DNA of 64,000 nt from Roseateles_B flavus (GTDB taxonomy: Bacteria > Pseudomonadota > Gammaproteobacteria > Burkholderiales > Burkholderiaceae_C), in contig NZ_JBDPZC010000006.1 of NCBI RefSeq assembly GCF_039872765.1, positions 1 to 64,000 of the forward strand, written 5' to 3'. The notes under the pieces are model-generated. The model saw nothing but the letters and a program-made list of their open reading frames with translations, was not told the origin of the DNA and did no database searches. Within the stretch, counting starts at the first letter, position 1, and each line of letters starts with the position of its first letter. Positions 1 to 8,524 of this stretch are shown in pieces. The translations under genes were made by a program, and so were the position numbers.

Positions 1-72
1 ACGAAGCGAGCTGAACAAGCGCCGCGCTACAGTTGTCCACAGCCGGCATCAGCCGATGTCGGCCCCAAGCCC

Positions 73-116
73 TGGGTCAAAGTTCAATCGGCAGGGTGGG
101 TCAAATTTAGATCGGC
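73..116. repeat. Two tandem 20-bp repeats, possible IS21-family end
   Basis: Two near-identical direct repeats lie 24 bp apart: TGGGTCAAAGTTCAATCGGC (73-92) and TGGGTCAAATTTAGATCGGC (97-116). Multiple terminal repeats of the TGGGTCA...TCGGC type are characteristic of IS21-family ends. The array abuts a broken IS3-family gene exactly where its reading frame is lost, so an IS21-like element probably inserted there and continues left of the window. No istA or istB coding could be confirmed in bases 1-72. Confidence 0.5.
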
Positions 117-117
117 G

Positions 118-458
118 CCAACACTTATCCGCGCCGTAGATCTGATGGTTGGCCTGCCAAGCGCGTTATGCGTGCAGTAGCAGTTACACATCGCGCTGGG
201 CTCGCAAAGAGCGCAAGGCCGGGCTGCGCTGACACGCGGCATGGCGCCAGTACGCCGACGGGGCGACCTGCAAGACGCGGGAGATCGACTCGCCCCCAAG
301 CTGCTGGCAGTGCTGGTCGATGAACGCTTTCAGGCTTTGATGCGGCGATCGAGCTCCGCCTGGACGAAAAACGCGCTGGCCAACGTCAAAATCTCGCTGG
401 CCTTGCGCCTCGCTCCAGCTCCTTGATGCGCTGACACTCCGCCGTCGAGACGCCGTCT
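118..458 (-). pseudogene. IS3-family transposase remnant (orfA end and orfB start)
   Basis: Read on the minus strand, the frames give the end of an IS3-family OrfA (DGVSTAECQRIKELE, then ASAFFVQAELDRR). After a frame change they give the start of OrfB (KAFIDQHCQQLG, QVAPSAYWRHAA, ALRSLRAQRD). The frame is broken at least twice and stops near QIYGADKCWRR, at the IS21-like repeats. Only the linker and first part of OrfB remain; the catalytic DDE core is absent. It is a dead fragment. Confidence 0.6.
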
Positions 459-512
459 CGCTTGACCTGCCCCCTCCCGCCGTACCACCGAGGCGGAAGT
501 CCGGGTTGAAGG

Positions 513-724
513 TTACTTGATCTCTTTGCTTGAAGCCGGTGATGGCGAGTTCTTGCTGCGATGGCGCTGCGCAAACTCCGCCGGTGGAATGCGCCCCAGG
601 CTGCTGTGCGGCCGCACCTCGTTCTAGTCCTGCCGCCAAGCCGCAATCGTCGAGCGCGCCTGCGGCAGGCTCTCGAACCAGTGCTCGTTCAAGCACACGT
701 CGAGGAACTTGCCGTTGAAGGAGG
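513..724 (-). pseudogene. IS3-family orfB C-terminal remnant with in-frame stop
   Basis: The minus-strand translation FNGKFLDVCLNEHWFESLPQ, followed by NEVRPHSSLGRIPPAEFA, is the classic C-terminal end of IS3-family OrfB. A TAG codon replaces the usual Tyr in the D-Y-NEVRPH motif, so it cannot be read through. The fragment ends with TAA and is followed by what looks like the IS end at about 480-512. It is separate from, and differently framed to, the fragment at 118-458. Confidence 0.65.
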
Positions 725-730
725 GTTGGC

Positions 731-1099
731 CGAGATTCAGGAAATTTCCTCCAAAAATTGACCTAAGTGTTTGAGATACAAGCACTTTTCGGCCCTAAAA
801 GTTTCTCCTGCTTGCCTCAAGCCGACGTGTGGCGGGAGTTCTTCAGCGCTCGCAACGCGAGCGGCTTTCACCAGGTCTCTTTCTGACGGCGCCCTGATGG
901 CGCAACCGGTACTGCCGACGAGCGCATTCAATCGAGCATCCCCTGCACCGTCTCAGCCTGTGTCCGGTACCGCATAGCGTCCTGCTTCGATCCGTGTCTA
1001 CAGCAGCATGGGTTGACCAGCGCACGAATCCGGGCGGCGCGCCTGCTCTGAATTAAACGAAACAGTTTGGTTTGACGGCGGTGCCTTCCGCTACACAAG
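731..1099. other. Gap, no gene recognised
   Basis: About 370 bases between the IS3 remnant and the next plausible frame. Short frames exist on both strands, but none has a recognisable motif or a good ribosome-binding site. Given the neighbours, it is probably further decayed mobile-element DNA. Confidence 0.4.
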
Positions 1100-1132
1100 A
1101 TGGCGGGCCTTGCTAACTATGTCAGTTCGACA

Positions 1133-1399
1133 ATGGACACGACCATCTTTCCAGCGGACCTCCGCGACCACCTTCTCGCCGAAATTGATGAGGTCGAGTT
1201 CGTGCTCTTCGGTCAAACCTATGGGGAAACCGTGATGACAAAGGTGCGGTTGGTGCCGACGATGCCGCGGGGGCTTAGCCCAGCGCCTTACTGGCCACGC
1301 CGGCTGCTTGTAGTTGTCGACGACACCAATCGTCAATCCACACTCGCCAAAGTGCTGGAGTTGGGCCAAAGCTTTGACCTGCTGCCGCTTCGTTCTTGA
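1133..1399 (+). CDS. Weak hypothetical ORF
   Basis: This 88-codon frame starts MDTTIFPADLRDHLL and is acidic in its first half (LLAEIDEVEFVLFGQ). An in-frame ATG at 1100 would add 11 residues. I recognise no family. The opposite strand also has a 92-codon frame here, so the coding strand is uncertain. I slightly favour the plus strand because the amphipathic first half looks protein-like. It may be a fragment of an element broken by the nearby insertions. Confidence 0.25.
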   Translation: MDTTIFPADLRDHLLAEIDEVEFVLFGQTYGETVMTKVRLVPTMPRGLSPAPYWPRRLLVVVDDTNRQSTLAKVLELGQSFDLLPLRS

Positions 1400-1470
1400 T
1401 CTGAAAGACTACATTCGCCCACGCTGCCATGCCCTGTCCTGAACTCAACCCCGTTGGTGTTTTTGTCTTC

Positions 1471-1830
1471 ATGAATGAGCGAGACGCTCCGTCGCTGAGT
1501 GAGCAGCCCAGCGTCCATGTCCTCTCTTGGAGAGCCCTCCGAACTTCGTCAGGGCACCTGCATCTGCTGATGCTGCGGGAACCCGGTGTCGTGAGAAACA
1601 CAAGCGCGGTGCGGTCGGTTGATCCCGCTCGTCGCGTCCTCACCACCTCATCGGGCCGTGAATACCTGCTGCACTGCCAGCCCGAAGAGGAGCCCATGGC
1701 CAAGGCGCAGCTGCTGGCTGGGGCAGCTCGCGTGGGCCTGGCAGCGTCCGGCGATGTCAGCGACGAGCTGTGGGCCCAGTTCAGCGCCGGACACAGAACT
1801 ACTTCAGCTCCGTACGCTTCGATCGATTAG
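1471..1830 (+). CDS. Hypothetical protein next to the KfrA-like gene
   Basis: A 119-residue frame starting MNERDAPSLSEQ, with an upstream in-frame ATG at 1429. It has a balanced composition and a plausible fold-like middle (VHVLSWRALRTSSGHLHLLM, then TTSSGREYLLHCQPEEEP) and a helical end. There are no membrane segments or metal ligands. Its 3' end overlaps the 3' end of the convergent KfrA-like gene by 32 bases. I cannot name a family; a real small accessory gene is more likely than not. Confidence 0.45.
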   Translation: MNERDAPSLSEQPSVHVLSWRALRTSSGHLHLLMLREPGVVRNTSAVRSVDPARRVLTTSSGREYLLHCQPEEEPMAKAQLLAGAARVGLAASGDVSDELWAQFSAGHRTTSAPYASID

Positions 1831-2863
1831 GCTTTCCGCCGACCTGCTTTTCGGCTTGACCAATGCGGGCCAACACCTCGTGAAGCAACTGGTCTTGCGT
1901 CTGAGCGGAGGCGCTGCGGGCCGCCAGCTGCCGTTCCAGCTCCAAGTTCCTCTGCTCTAGCTCGTTGGCGCGGGCCCGCAGCGTCTCATACTGCTGGTTG
2001 GCCAGCTCCGCTTGCCCTCGCATCACCTCGATCGCCTGTGCCTGCGATGCGAGGCGCTCTGCTGTGGGCTTGAGTTCGCGCAGTTGCTCCTCCACCAGCC
2101 GCTTCTCGGCGCGGGCCGTGCCCAACTGCGCTAGGGCCTCGGCCTTTTCCTGCAACGCAGCCCGGAGTTCGGATTGTTTGGTGGACAGAGCGTCTGCTGT
2201 GGTTGCCAGCTCCTTCTGGAGGAACTGCAGCTGTTGCTCGTGCTGCCTGGCCTCGCGATCGCGCTGCTCCTTGGACGCGGTGCGGAAGTGCTCCAACGCT
2301 TCCCGTGCATTGGCATGCGTTGCATCGAGGGACGCAATATGGGCTTCGGCGGACTTGAGCTGGTCCTGCATGCCGGCCAGCTGCGCGCTGGACTGCGCAA
2401 GCGACTCGCGGTGTTCCAGGCGCAGCTCCTCCAGCTCCGCATCGACCCGCTGCCGAGCGGTCCGTTCCTGCAGTAACTCGGTTTGACGGTGCTCGGATTC
2501 CATCTTTGCGGCCCGGACGTCGCCGCGCACCTGTTCCATGGCCTCGCGCAGCTGGCGCACCTCTTCGGCGTGCCCCGTGCGCAAAAGGTCCAAGCGCTCC
2601 TGGCCTTCCAGCTCTAGGCGAGCGGCCAGAGTTGCCACGATGGCCTGCAGTTCGGCGCTGATGGAGGCCTGCGGCAGCGCAGCGCCCCCTTCATCGGCTT
2701 CAATCTCCTTGAGGTACCGAGAGATCGTGGCCTTGGAACCGGTGTTTCCGAGCTCAATGCGAATGGCGTCGATAGAGGGGTGTCTCCCGCTCCTGATGAG
2801 AGCCAGCCTTGCTTTCTGGACCTCGTGCTTGCGGATGCCGGGACGAGCCATGTCTGCCACCAA
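1799..2863 (-). CDS. KfrA/TnpT-like coiled-coil DNA-binding protein
   Basis: The protein has 354 residues. Residues about 8-55 (GIRKHEVQKARLALIRSG, then GSKATISRYLKEIE) match the KfrA N-terminal DNA-binding domain. The remainder to about residue 335 is an almost unbroken coiled coil rich in Glu, Gln, Ala and Arg. KfrA proteins bind plasmid DNA and autoregulate. TnpT of Tn4651-type transposons has the same architecture and works with a TnpS tyrosine recombinase at cointegrate resolution. Because two TnpS-type genes occur in this window (26.4 and 56.5 kb), a TnpT role is plausible, although neither is adjacent. A start at 2851 (MARPGIRK) is an alternative. Confidence 0.8.
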   Translation of the reverse strand: MVADMARPGIRKHEVQKARLALIRSGRHPSIDAIRIELGNTGSKATISRYLKEIEADEGGAALPQASISAELQAIVATLAARLELEGQERLDLLRTGHAEEVRQLREAMEQVRGDVRAAKMESEHRQTELLQERTARQRVDAELEELRLEHRESLAQSSAQLAGMQDQLKSAEAHIASLDATHANAREALEHFRTASKEQRDREARQHEQQLQFLQKELATTADALSTKQSELRAALQEKAEALAQLGTARAEKRLVEEQLRELKPTAERLASQAQAIEVMRGQAELANQQYETLRARANELEQRNLELERQLAARSASAQTQDQLLHEVLARIGQAEKQVGGKPNRSKRTELK

Positions 2864-3255
2864 TTTCGTATGTGTTACGTATCGCGCATATTACGTGAAA
2901 CGATACTCAAGTCAACGCGGGACTGTTTGCCATTTTTTGGCATTGCTTAATATGCTGTTATTCAATGTGATGTGGATTGAGGCGCGGAAGCACTGTCCGG
3001 CGACGCCCCAAAGACCGGAGCTCAGCTCGTTTTGCTCGGCTGTGGTCGACGCTCATCGGCGAGACCTTCAAGAACCTGGAACCTCTCGTTGAAGCCTACT
3101 TCGGCTTTCTATTCGAAGTCGCAACAGGCGGCGGGTCATTTCAAGTGCCAGAGTTCTCAGCGAACTCATCGGCAAAGTCCCGATATGCACGCGTTGCAGC
3201 CGAAGGACGGTGAACGAGCAACCCAGTGCCCGCATGTTCGACCAACCGGAGCGGT
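2864..3255. other. AT-richer gap upstream of the KfrA-like gene
   Basis: The stretch is locally AT-rich compared with its surroundings (about 2870-2975). It contains two TTACGT hexamers, within gTTACGTatcgc and atatTACGTgaaac at 2874-2899. Paired half-sites directly upstream of the KfrA-like start fit an autoregulatory operator/promoter, as known for KfrA. The rest (2980-3250) holds only short frames without recognisable products. Confidence 0.35.
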
Positions 3256-3900
3256 TCATGGCGCTGGTCGCGCCACTGTGCGGCACTGTTCCGGCAGCAT
3301 AGTGGCGCGCACCTGTGCCACGTAGACCCTCAACGGTTCCATGCCGACCTCCTTGCGTCGAACGTCAACCTTGAGCGGGCTGTCGATCGGAAAAAGTTCG
3401 ACCGAACACTCACCGTTCATCTCAAGTTGCGTGCCATAGAGTTGCCGTTGGCCTGTCCCGATGGCAATTCGGTCTTCCAGGTAAGCGAGATGGATCGCGG
3501 GCGCACCTCCTCGCAACACCTGGCGTTTGAGCAGACTGCTCGCCATCTGCTGGAATGGACGATCCTGGTCGGCGTGCTGCACCAAGGACCAGACCATGCC
3601 CTCCGTTGCTTCGCCGACCTTCCTGGCATCGGGCCATCCACAGCGCTGCAGCCACGGGCGCAGGCGCTCCGTGTTCCGTCTATCAACGACCATGATCCGG
3701 TCTGCGGCCTTGACCGCTTCTGGCGATTTGGGATCTAAGTCATAGGGGTAGGCGGCGCGCACCGCATTGCCGACTTGGTGCATGGCAGCCAAGTCTGGCA
3801 AGGCGACGCAGTTTGCCGGGCTGCGCGAATCTGAGGCGCTCGCCATTGCCCAGGATGCGAGCAGCATCCCTCCAAGTGCTAGCCGGCGAAGTTCAAACAT
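3256..3900 (-). CDS. DUF6624-type exported protein
   Basis: A 214-residue protein starting MFELRRLALGGMLLASWAMA, which reads as a signal peptide ending near ASA. The later part (RIMVVDRRNTERLRPWLQRC, GWPDARKVGE, SLVQHADQDRPFQQMA, AYLEDRIAIGTGQRQLYGTQ) matches the DUF6624 pattern of an N-T-x-R-L helix, a GWP turn, an LVQHAD segment and a QxYGTQ motif. Its function is unknown. It is the last gene of the minus-strand run, 29 bases after the DUF6328 gene, so it is probably cotranscribed with czcP. The start at 3900 was chosen over 3975 because it gives a clean signal peptide and follows an AAAGGC-like ribosome site. Confidence 0.7.
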   Translation of the reverse strand: MFELRRLALGGMLLASWAMASASDSRSPANCVALPDLAAMHQVGNAVRAAYPYDLDPKSPEAVKAADRIMVVDRRNTERLRPWLQRCGWPDARKVGEATEGMVWSLVQHADQDRPFQQMASSLLKRQVLRGGAPAIHLAYLEDRIAIGTGQRQLYGTQLEMNGECSVELFPIDSPLKVDVRRKEVGMEPLRVYVAQVRATMLPEQCRTVARPAP

Positions 3901-3929
3901 GAAGAGCCTTTCTCTGCAGGGTTGCGCGC

Positions 3930-4415
3930 TCATGCAGCCTGCCTTCGGTTCCAGGCCAGCGGCACCAGCAACCACATCGTGCTGATGAGCGCACCGACGC
4001 CGCCGGCGGCCAAATTGCCTACGGCGTGCCCAAGCACTTCGGACAGCACGAACTGGGTTGCCAGTACCAGCGCAGCCGCCAGCAAAGCCACGCCGACCAG
4101 CATCTGCTTGCTGGCACGCGCCTTGAAGCTGGCACGCTGGCGCAATGGCCGCATCAACCGGTGCTGGACAGCAGGCGCGGTGAAGAGCACCAGGCTAGCG
4201 ACCGACAGCATGAACGTCGCCAAGAAGACGTTCCTTTCCGCCTGGACGATGCTCCGGAATCCGGGTGCAAAGGGAACCGCGATCAAGAACGCGGACAGCA
4301 GCTGCGCGGTCGGCAGCAGCCCTCGCAACTCGCCCAGCATGTCCGTCAAGTCGCCGTCGTCATCAATGGCCTGCACCGCTTGTGCCGGCGGCTGTTCGTT
4401 GTCGTTCGAGGTCAT
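3930..4415 (-). CDS. DUF6328 membrane protein
   Basis: A 161-residue protein with an acidic cytosolic head (DDDGDLTDMLGELRGLLP) and four predicted membrane segments: LLSAFLIAVPF, VFLATFMLSVASLVLF, QMLVGVALLAAALVLATQFV and a last one ending in STMWLLVPLAW. The pattern fits the DUF6328 family, whose role is not established. It starts 7 bases after the czcP stop, so it should be translated from the same message. Its place behind a P1B-4 ATPase suggests an accessory role in the czc response; that is inference. Confidence 0.65.
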   Translation of the reverse strand: MTSNDNEQPPAQAVQAIDDDGDLTDMLGELRGLLPTAQLLSAFLIAVPFAPGFRSIVQAERNVFLATFMLSVASLVLFTAPAVQHRLMRPLRQRASFKARASKQMLVGVALLAAALVLATQFVLSEVLGHAVGNLAAGGVGALISTMWLLVPLAWNRRQAA

Positions 4416-4422
4416 GTCCGCC

Positions 4423-6999
4423 TCACGCCGCCTTCACGGGCTCGCCGGCTGGCTCGACCGGCCTCGTGCTCTTGTCGAATGGCTTGTAGGCCAGCAAACG
4501 CAGCGCGTTGACGACCACCAGCAACGTGGACCCTTCATGGAAGATCACGGCGGTCCCGATGTTCAACCCCAGGATCGTGGCCGGAATCAGCACGGCAACG
4601 ACGCCCAAGCTCACCCACAGGTTCTGCTTGATGATCCGGCTCGTGCTTCGCGACAGGCTCACTGCAAACGGCAGTTGCGCCAAGTCGTCCGCCATCAGTG
4701 CCACGTCGGCGGTTTCCAGGGCCACATCGGATCCGGCGGCGCCCATCGCGATGCCCACAGTTGCATTGGCCATGGCGGGCGCGTCGTTGACGCCGTCGCC
4801 CACCATTGCAACCTTGCCGTGCTCGTTGCGAAGCTTCTTGATCTCCTCGACCTTCTGCTCGGGCATCAGGTCACCGCGAGCCGCGGTGAGGCCCATGGTC
4901 TGCGCCACAGCCTCAGCGACCTTCTGGTTGTCGCCAGAGATCATGATGAGCCGCTCGATGCCGAGCTTGCGCAGCTCGCTCATCACCTGACCGGCGACAG
5001 GGCGCGGTGTGTCCATGACGCCGATGACACCCAAGAAGCGCCCGCCCTTGCGCACGATCATGGTCGTGCGCCCAGCGGCCACCAGCTTGGCGTTCGCCTC
5101 GTCGACGTCGCCCGGCACCTTGGAATCCGGCAGCTCGGTGAACAGGACCGGCTTCCCGATATGCACCGTCTCGCCGCCCAGCTGGGCCTGCACGCCGCGG
5201 CCAATGATGCTCTTGACGTCGGAGACCTGCAGAAGCTCAGCCTTGTCGCCCAGCCGCGCCTTGGCGCCGCTGACGATCGCGGCCGCCAATGGGTGGTCGC
5301 TGTGCTCTTCCACGGCAAGGGCCACTGCCAGCAGCTCGGCCTCGGGCGCCCCTTGAGCTGGAACCACGTCAGTGAGCTTAGGTTTGCCCTCGGTCAGCGT
5401 GCCAGTCTTGTCGAAAGCGATGGATGTGAGCGTGCCCAGGTTCTCCAAGGGTCCGCCGCCCTTGACGAGCACGCCGCCGCGCGCGGCTCGCGCCACTCCA
5501 CTGAGAGCCGCGCTGGGCACCGAGATCGCAAGCGCGCACGGACTGGCTGCAACCAGCACAGCCATCGCCCGATAGAAGGTTGCTGAGAACGGCTCATCGA
5601 CCACGAGCCCGGCGAACATCAGCAGCACGACCAGGGCGAGCACCATAGGTACAAAGACGCGCTCGAACTTCTCAGTGAATTGCTGCGTGGGCGAACGTTG
5701 AGCTTCAGCTTCGGTGACCATCTTGACCACGCGAGCCATCGTCGATTGATCTGATTTGCGAGCCACCATCACCTCAATGGCGCCGGCGCCATTGATCGTG
5801 CCCGCAAACACCCGGTTCTCTGCCGGCAAGCGCTCGAATCCCTCGACTGCGGCTTGACCATTTTCTACCGGCTTCTTGTCGACGGGTACGCTTTCCCCAG
5901 TGACAGGTGCCTGATTGATGCTCGAGGTCCCCACGACGACTGCGCCATCAGCCGGCAGGCGTTCATTGGGCTTCACGATCACGACGTCGCCGACTTGCAG
6001 CTGGTTCAAAGGAACGACTTCAGTGCTCGTGCCGCGACGGACGGTGGCGGTTTCAGGTGCCAGCTTGGCCAAGGCCTCAATGGCCCGCCGAGCACGACCC
6101 ATTGCATAGTGCTCCAGCGAGTGCCCAAGGCTGAACAAGAAGAGCAGCAGCGCTCCTTCGCCCCATTCGCCCAGAGCCGCGGCACCGGCAGCAGCGACGA
6201 GCATGAGGGTATCGATCTCAAAGCGCCGAGCGCGCAAGTTTTCGATGGCCTCCCTGACCGTGAAGAAGCCGCCAAAGAAGTAGGAGGCAGCGCAAAGAGC
6301 AGTCGGCAGCCAGCTGGGGAACAGCATGCTTCGACCACACAGCCACCCAGCCAGCAGCAAAGCGCCAGCGATTGCAGCAAAGATGAGTTCGGACTTCTCG
6401 CCGAAGGGGCCGCCATGGTCATGGCCCTCTTCACCCTCGACGTGGTCCTTGTCGTGTTTGTGGCCCTTGTGGTCCTCTTTGTGATCGTCCCCGGCGTCAG
6501 CCTTGCGAACCGTTGAAGAGCTGCCGGCCCCTTCCGAACGCTTCTCAACAGCACTCACGGCAACACCAAGTGCATTGAGCCTCTTGTGCATGTCAGCAAG
6601 ATCGACTGCTGTTCGGTCGTACTCGATGCGCATGGCACCGGCTGCTGACACTTCGGCCTCGATCACGCCGATCAGCGCACGAAGCTGGCTGGCAATGCGT
6701 TCGGCCGCACGCGCATGCAAGGGACCGGGCACCGTTCCTATGAAATGGGCATACCGGTCAGTGATCTCAATACCGGAGGAGATCACCAGCTCACGCAGCC
6801 TGGCCACCGAGATCACCGCAGGGTCGTAGTGAACGCAGAGCTGGGGCTTGCCTTCAGCCACGCCGACCACATGGGCCTGCGCGACGCCGGGTCGTCCGGT
6901 CATGCGCTCTTGCAGCCGGATGACGCAGGCATCCTGGGTATCCGGAATGTCTGGCAGCAGCAGGGGTAGATCCAGGCGAAGCTTCTGAGATTGGCTCAT
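4423..6999 (-). CDS. czcP: P1B-4-type heavy-metal P-type ATPase (CzcP-like)
   Basis: An 858-residue inner-membrane ATPase that would pump divalent metal (Zn, Cd, Co) from cytoplasm to periplasm. Visible motifs are SPCALAIS in the transport helix (about 486), DKTGTLTEG at the phosphorylated Asp (about 530), a SDHPL motif and GDGVNDAPA (about 734). SPC instead of CPC marks the P1B-4 class of CzcP and CoaT. The N-terminus carries two degenerate ferredoxin-like domains without CxxC and then a His/Asp-rich linker (about 176-205, HKGHKHDKDHVEGEEGHDHGG). It lies 190 bases downstream of czcS and 7 bases before the DUF6328 gene. In Cupriavidus, czcP boosts the Czc RND system by feeding it periplasmic substrate. 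Confidence 0.9.
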   Translation of the reverse strand: MSQSQKLRLDLPLLLPDIPDTQDACVIRLQERMTGRPGVAQAHVVGVAEGKPQLCVHYDPAVISVARLRELVISSGIEITDRYAHFIGTVPGPLHARAAERIASQLRALIGVIEAEVSAAGAMRIEYDRTAVDLADMHKRLNALGVAVSAVEKRSEGAGSSSTVRKADAGDDHKEDHKGHKHDKDHVEGEEGHDHGGPFGEKSELIFAAIAGALLLAGWLCGRSMLFPSWLPTALCAASYFFGGFFTVREAIENLRARRFEIDTLMLVAAAGAAALGEWGEGALLLFLFSLGHSLEHYAMGRARRAIEALAKLAPETATVRRGTSTEVVPLNQLQVGDVVIVKPNERLPADGAVVVGTSSINQAPVTGESVPVDKKPVENGQAAVEGFERLPAENRVFAGTINGAGAIEVMVARKSDQSTMARVVKMVTEAEAQRSPTQQFTEKFERVFVPMVLALVVLLMFAGLVVDEPFSATFYRAMAVLVAASPCALAISVPSAALSGVARAARGGVLVKGGGPLENLGTLTSIAFDKTGTLTEGKPKLTDVVPAQGAPEAELLAVALAVEEHSDHPLAAAIVSGAKARLGDKAELLQVSDVKSIIGRGVQAQLGGETVHIGKPVLFTELPDSKVPGDVDEANAKLVAAGRTTMIVRKGGRFLGVIGVMDTPRPVAGQVMSELRKLGIERLIMISGDNQKVAEAVAQTMGLTAARGDLMPEQKVEEIKKLRNEHGKVAMVGDGVNDAPAMANATVGIAMGAAGSDVALETADVALMADDLAQLPFAVSLSRSTSRIIKQNLWVSLGVVAVLIPATILGLNIGTAVIFHEGSTLLVVVNALRLLAYKPFDKSTRPVEPAGEPVKAA

Positions 7000-7189
7000 T
7001 GCGATATCACTTTCCTAGATAGGTCGGTAGCTGCTATGGCAGCCACCTCTTGTTTCGACGTCGCCGCTTGATAGTCCCGCGCTTTCGGTCTCTCCTTTGG
7101 CGCCGGTGGACATACAGCTGCTGCGCGGCGAGGCTGGGCACAACTAATCAGGCGGCGTCCACCGGCGCTCTTGCGATGAACAAGCAGGG

Positions 7190-8524
7190 TCACCTGACTG
7201 GTATTTCGATACCGATTCGAGTGACCCCTGCCTCGGACTCAGCGAAGGGCTCTCCGCCGTGCATCTGCGCGATCGCAGCAACGATGGACAAGCCCAACCC
7301 ATGATTCATGTCGCCATGCGCACGCGCGGGGTCGCCGCGGTAGAAGCGATCGAACACACGCGGCAAGTGATCCGGTTCAATGGTCGGGCCGCGATTGAGC
7401 ACGACCAGTCGAACGGCGCCTGAGGGTACTTGCTCGATGTTGACAAGTACCTTGCTACCCGCTGTCGCGTAACGTGTGGCGTTGCCCAGCAAGTTCGACA
7501 AGGCACGACGAAGCAGACCTGCATCGAACATGCCTGACGCGTCGCCGATGACTTCGGCCCTCAACGAGGCCTCTTGCATCGCGGGCTCGTGGAATTCCAC
7601 CACGTCGTTCGCCAATGATGCCAAGCTCTGCACTTCGGAGCGGCGTGCGCTAGAGCCTTGATCTGCATGCGACAGAAACAGCATGTCCTTGACGATGACA
7701 GCGATGCGGTGCAGATCTTCCAGATTCGAGGCAAGTACCTCGCGCAAGTCGTCCGCCGAACGCGACTTGCGCAAGGCCACCTCACAGCTGCTGATCAGGG
7801 TCGCCAGGGGAGTGTTGAGCTCGTGCGCGACGTCAGCATTGAATCCCTCCATGCGGTGATATGCGTGGTTCAAGCGCTCAAGCAGCGCATTGAATTGCTC
7901 AATCAAGGGCTGTAGTTCACGAGGCTGCTCGGAGCCGTCCAAGCGCTTGTCGAGTTGGCTGGCCGTCAGATGGCGAGTCTGTTCGACCAGGTGTCGCAGC
8001 GGAGCCAGTCCCAGTCGCACCAGCCAAATACATCCAATGGAGACGGCAGCGGTGCCGATGATTGCGGCGGCGAGCAGCGTGATGCCGAGTTGCCGCAGCA
8101 AGACCTCATCGGCGCGCGTGCTCAGCGTCAACTCGGCCTGAGCGACACCCCGAGGATCGTCCGGAACCACCACTTCGAAGTGGCGCTTCTTGAAGGGGGG
8201 CAGCATTGGCTGTGAAGAAGATGATGCGTACAGCGAGTGGCCAGTTTTCTCGAGCAGACGCAAGGCGAGTTCTTCATGCCCGGCCAGAAAATCATTGAGT
8301 TGATGTTTGAGCCGCGGATCACCCACCGGCATGCGCCCCTCCTGGAGCAAGTGCTTCACCATCGCGCTCTTCTGATTCAGCGTGTCGTCCTGCCGGTTGC
8401 TCAGAGTTGCCGCCGTGACGATGTAAACGGCTGTACAAACGAGGCCCAGACCTATGAAGGTCTGCAGGGCCAACCATCGCGACAGGCGCTGACGAAGCGC
8501 AAGGGCAGAACGCTGCACCGTCAT
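7190..8524 (-). CDS. czcS: Heavy-metal sensor histidine kinase
   Basis: A 444-residue two-component sensor. A transmembrane helix near residues 16-38, a periplasmic domain to about 150 and a second helix (LLAAAIIGTAAVSIGCIWLV) are followed by a HAMP linker. The dimerisation domain contains AHELNTPLATLIS with the phospho-accepting His, and then an ATPase domain with N, G1 and G2 boxes (NLLGNATRYA, HGLGLSIVAAI). The CzcS/CusS/CopS subfamily senses periplasmic metal. It overlaps czcR by four bases (ATGA), showing translational coupling. Metal specificity cannot be read from the sequence; the czc neighbours suggest Zn, Cd or Co. Confidence 0.9.
   Translation of the reverse strand: MTVQRSALALRQRLSRWLALQTFIGLGLVCTAVYIVTAATLSNRQDDTLNQKSAMVKHLLQEGRMPVGDPRLKHQLNDFLAGHEELALRLLEKTGHSLYASSSSQPMLPPFKKRHFEVVVPDDPRGVAQAELTLSTRADEVLLRQLGITLLAAAIIGTAAVSIGCIWLVRLGLAPLRHLVEQTRHLTASQLDKRLDGSEQPRELQPLIEQFNALLERLNHAYHRMEGFNADVAHELNTPLATLISSCEVALRKSRSADDLREVLASNLEDLHRIAVIVKDMLFLSHADQGSSARRSEVQSLASLANDVVEFHEPAMQEASLRAEVIGDASGMFDAGLLRRALSNLLGNATRYATAGSKVLVNIEQVPSGAVRLVVLNRGPTIEPDHLPRVFDRFYRGDPARAHGDMNHGLGLSIVAAIAQMHGGEPFAESEAGVTRIGIEIPVR

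Noticed and set aside
3922..5586. Long plus-strand open frame (554 codons) over czcP
   Set aside because: It is an antisense shadow of czcP and DUF6328; its translation is low-complexity with many His, Arg and Gln and matches nothing recognisable.
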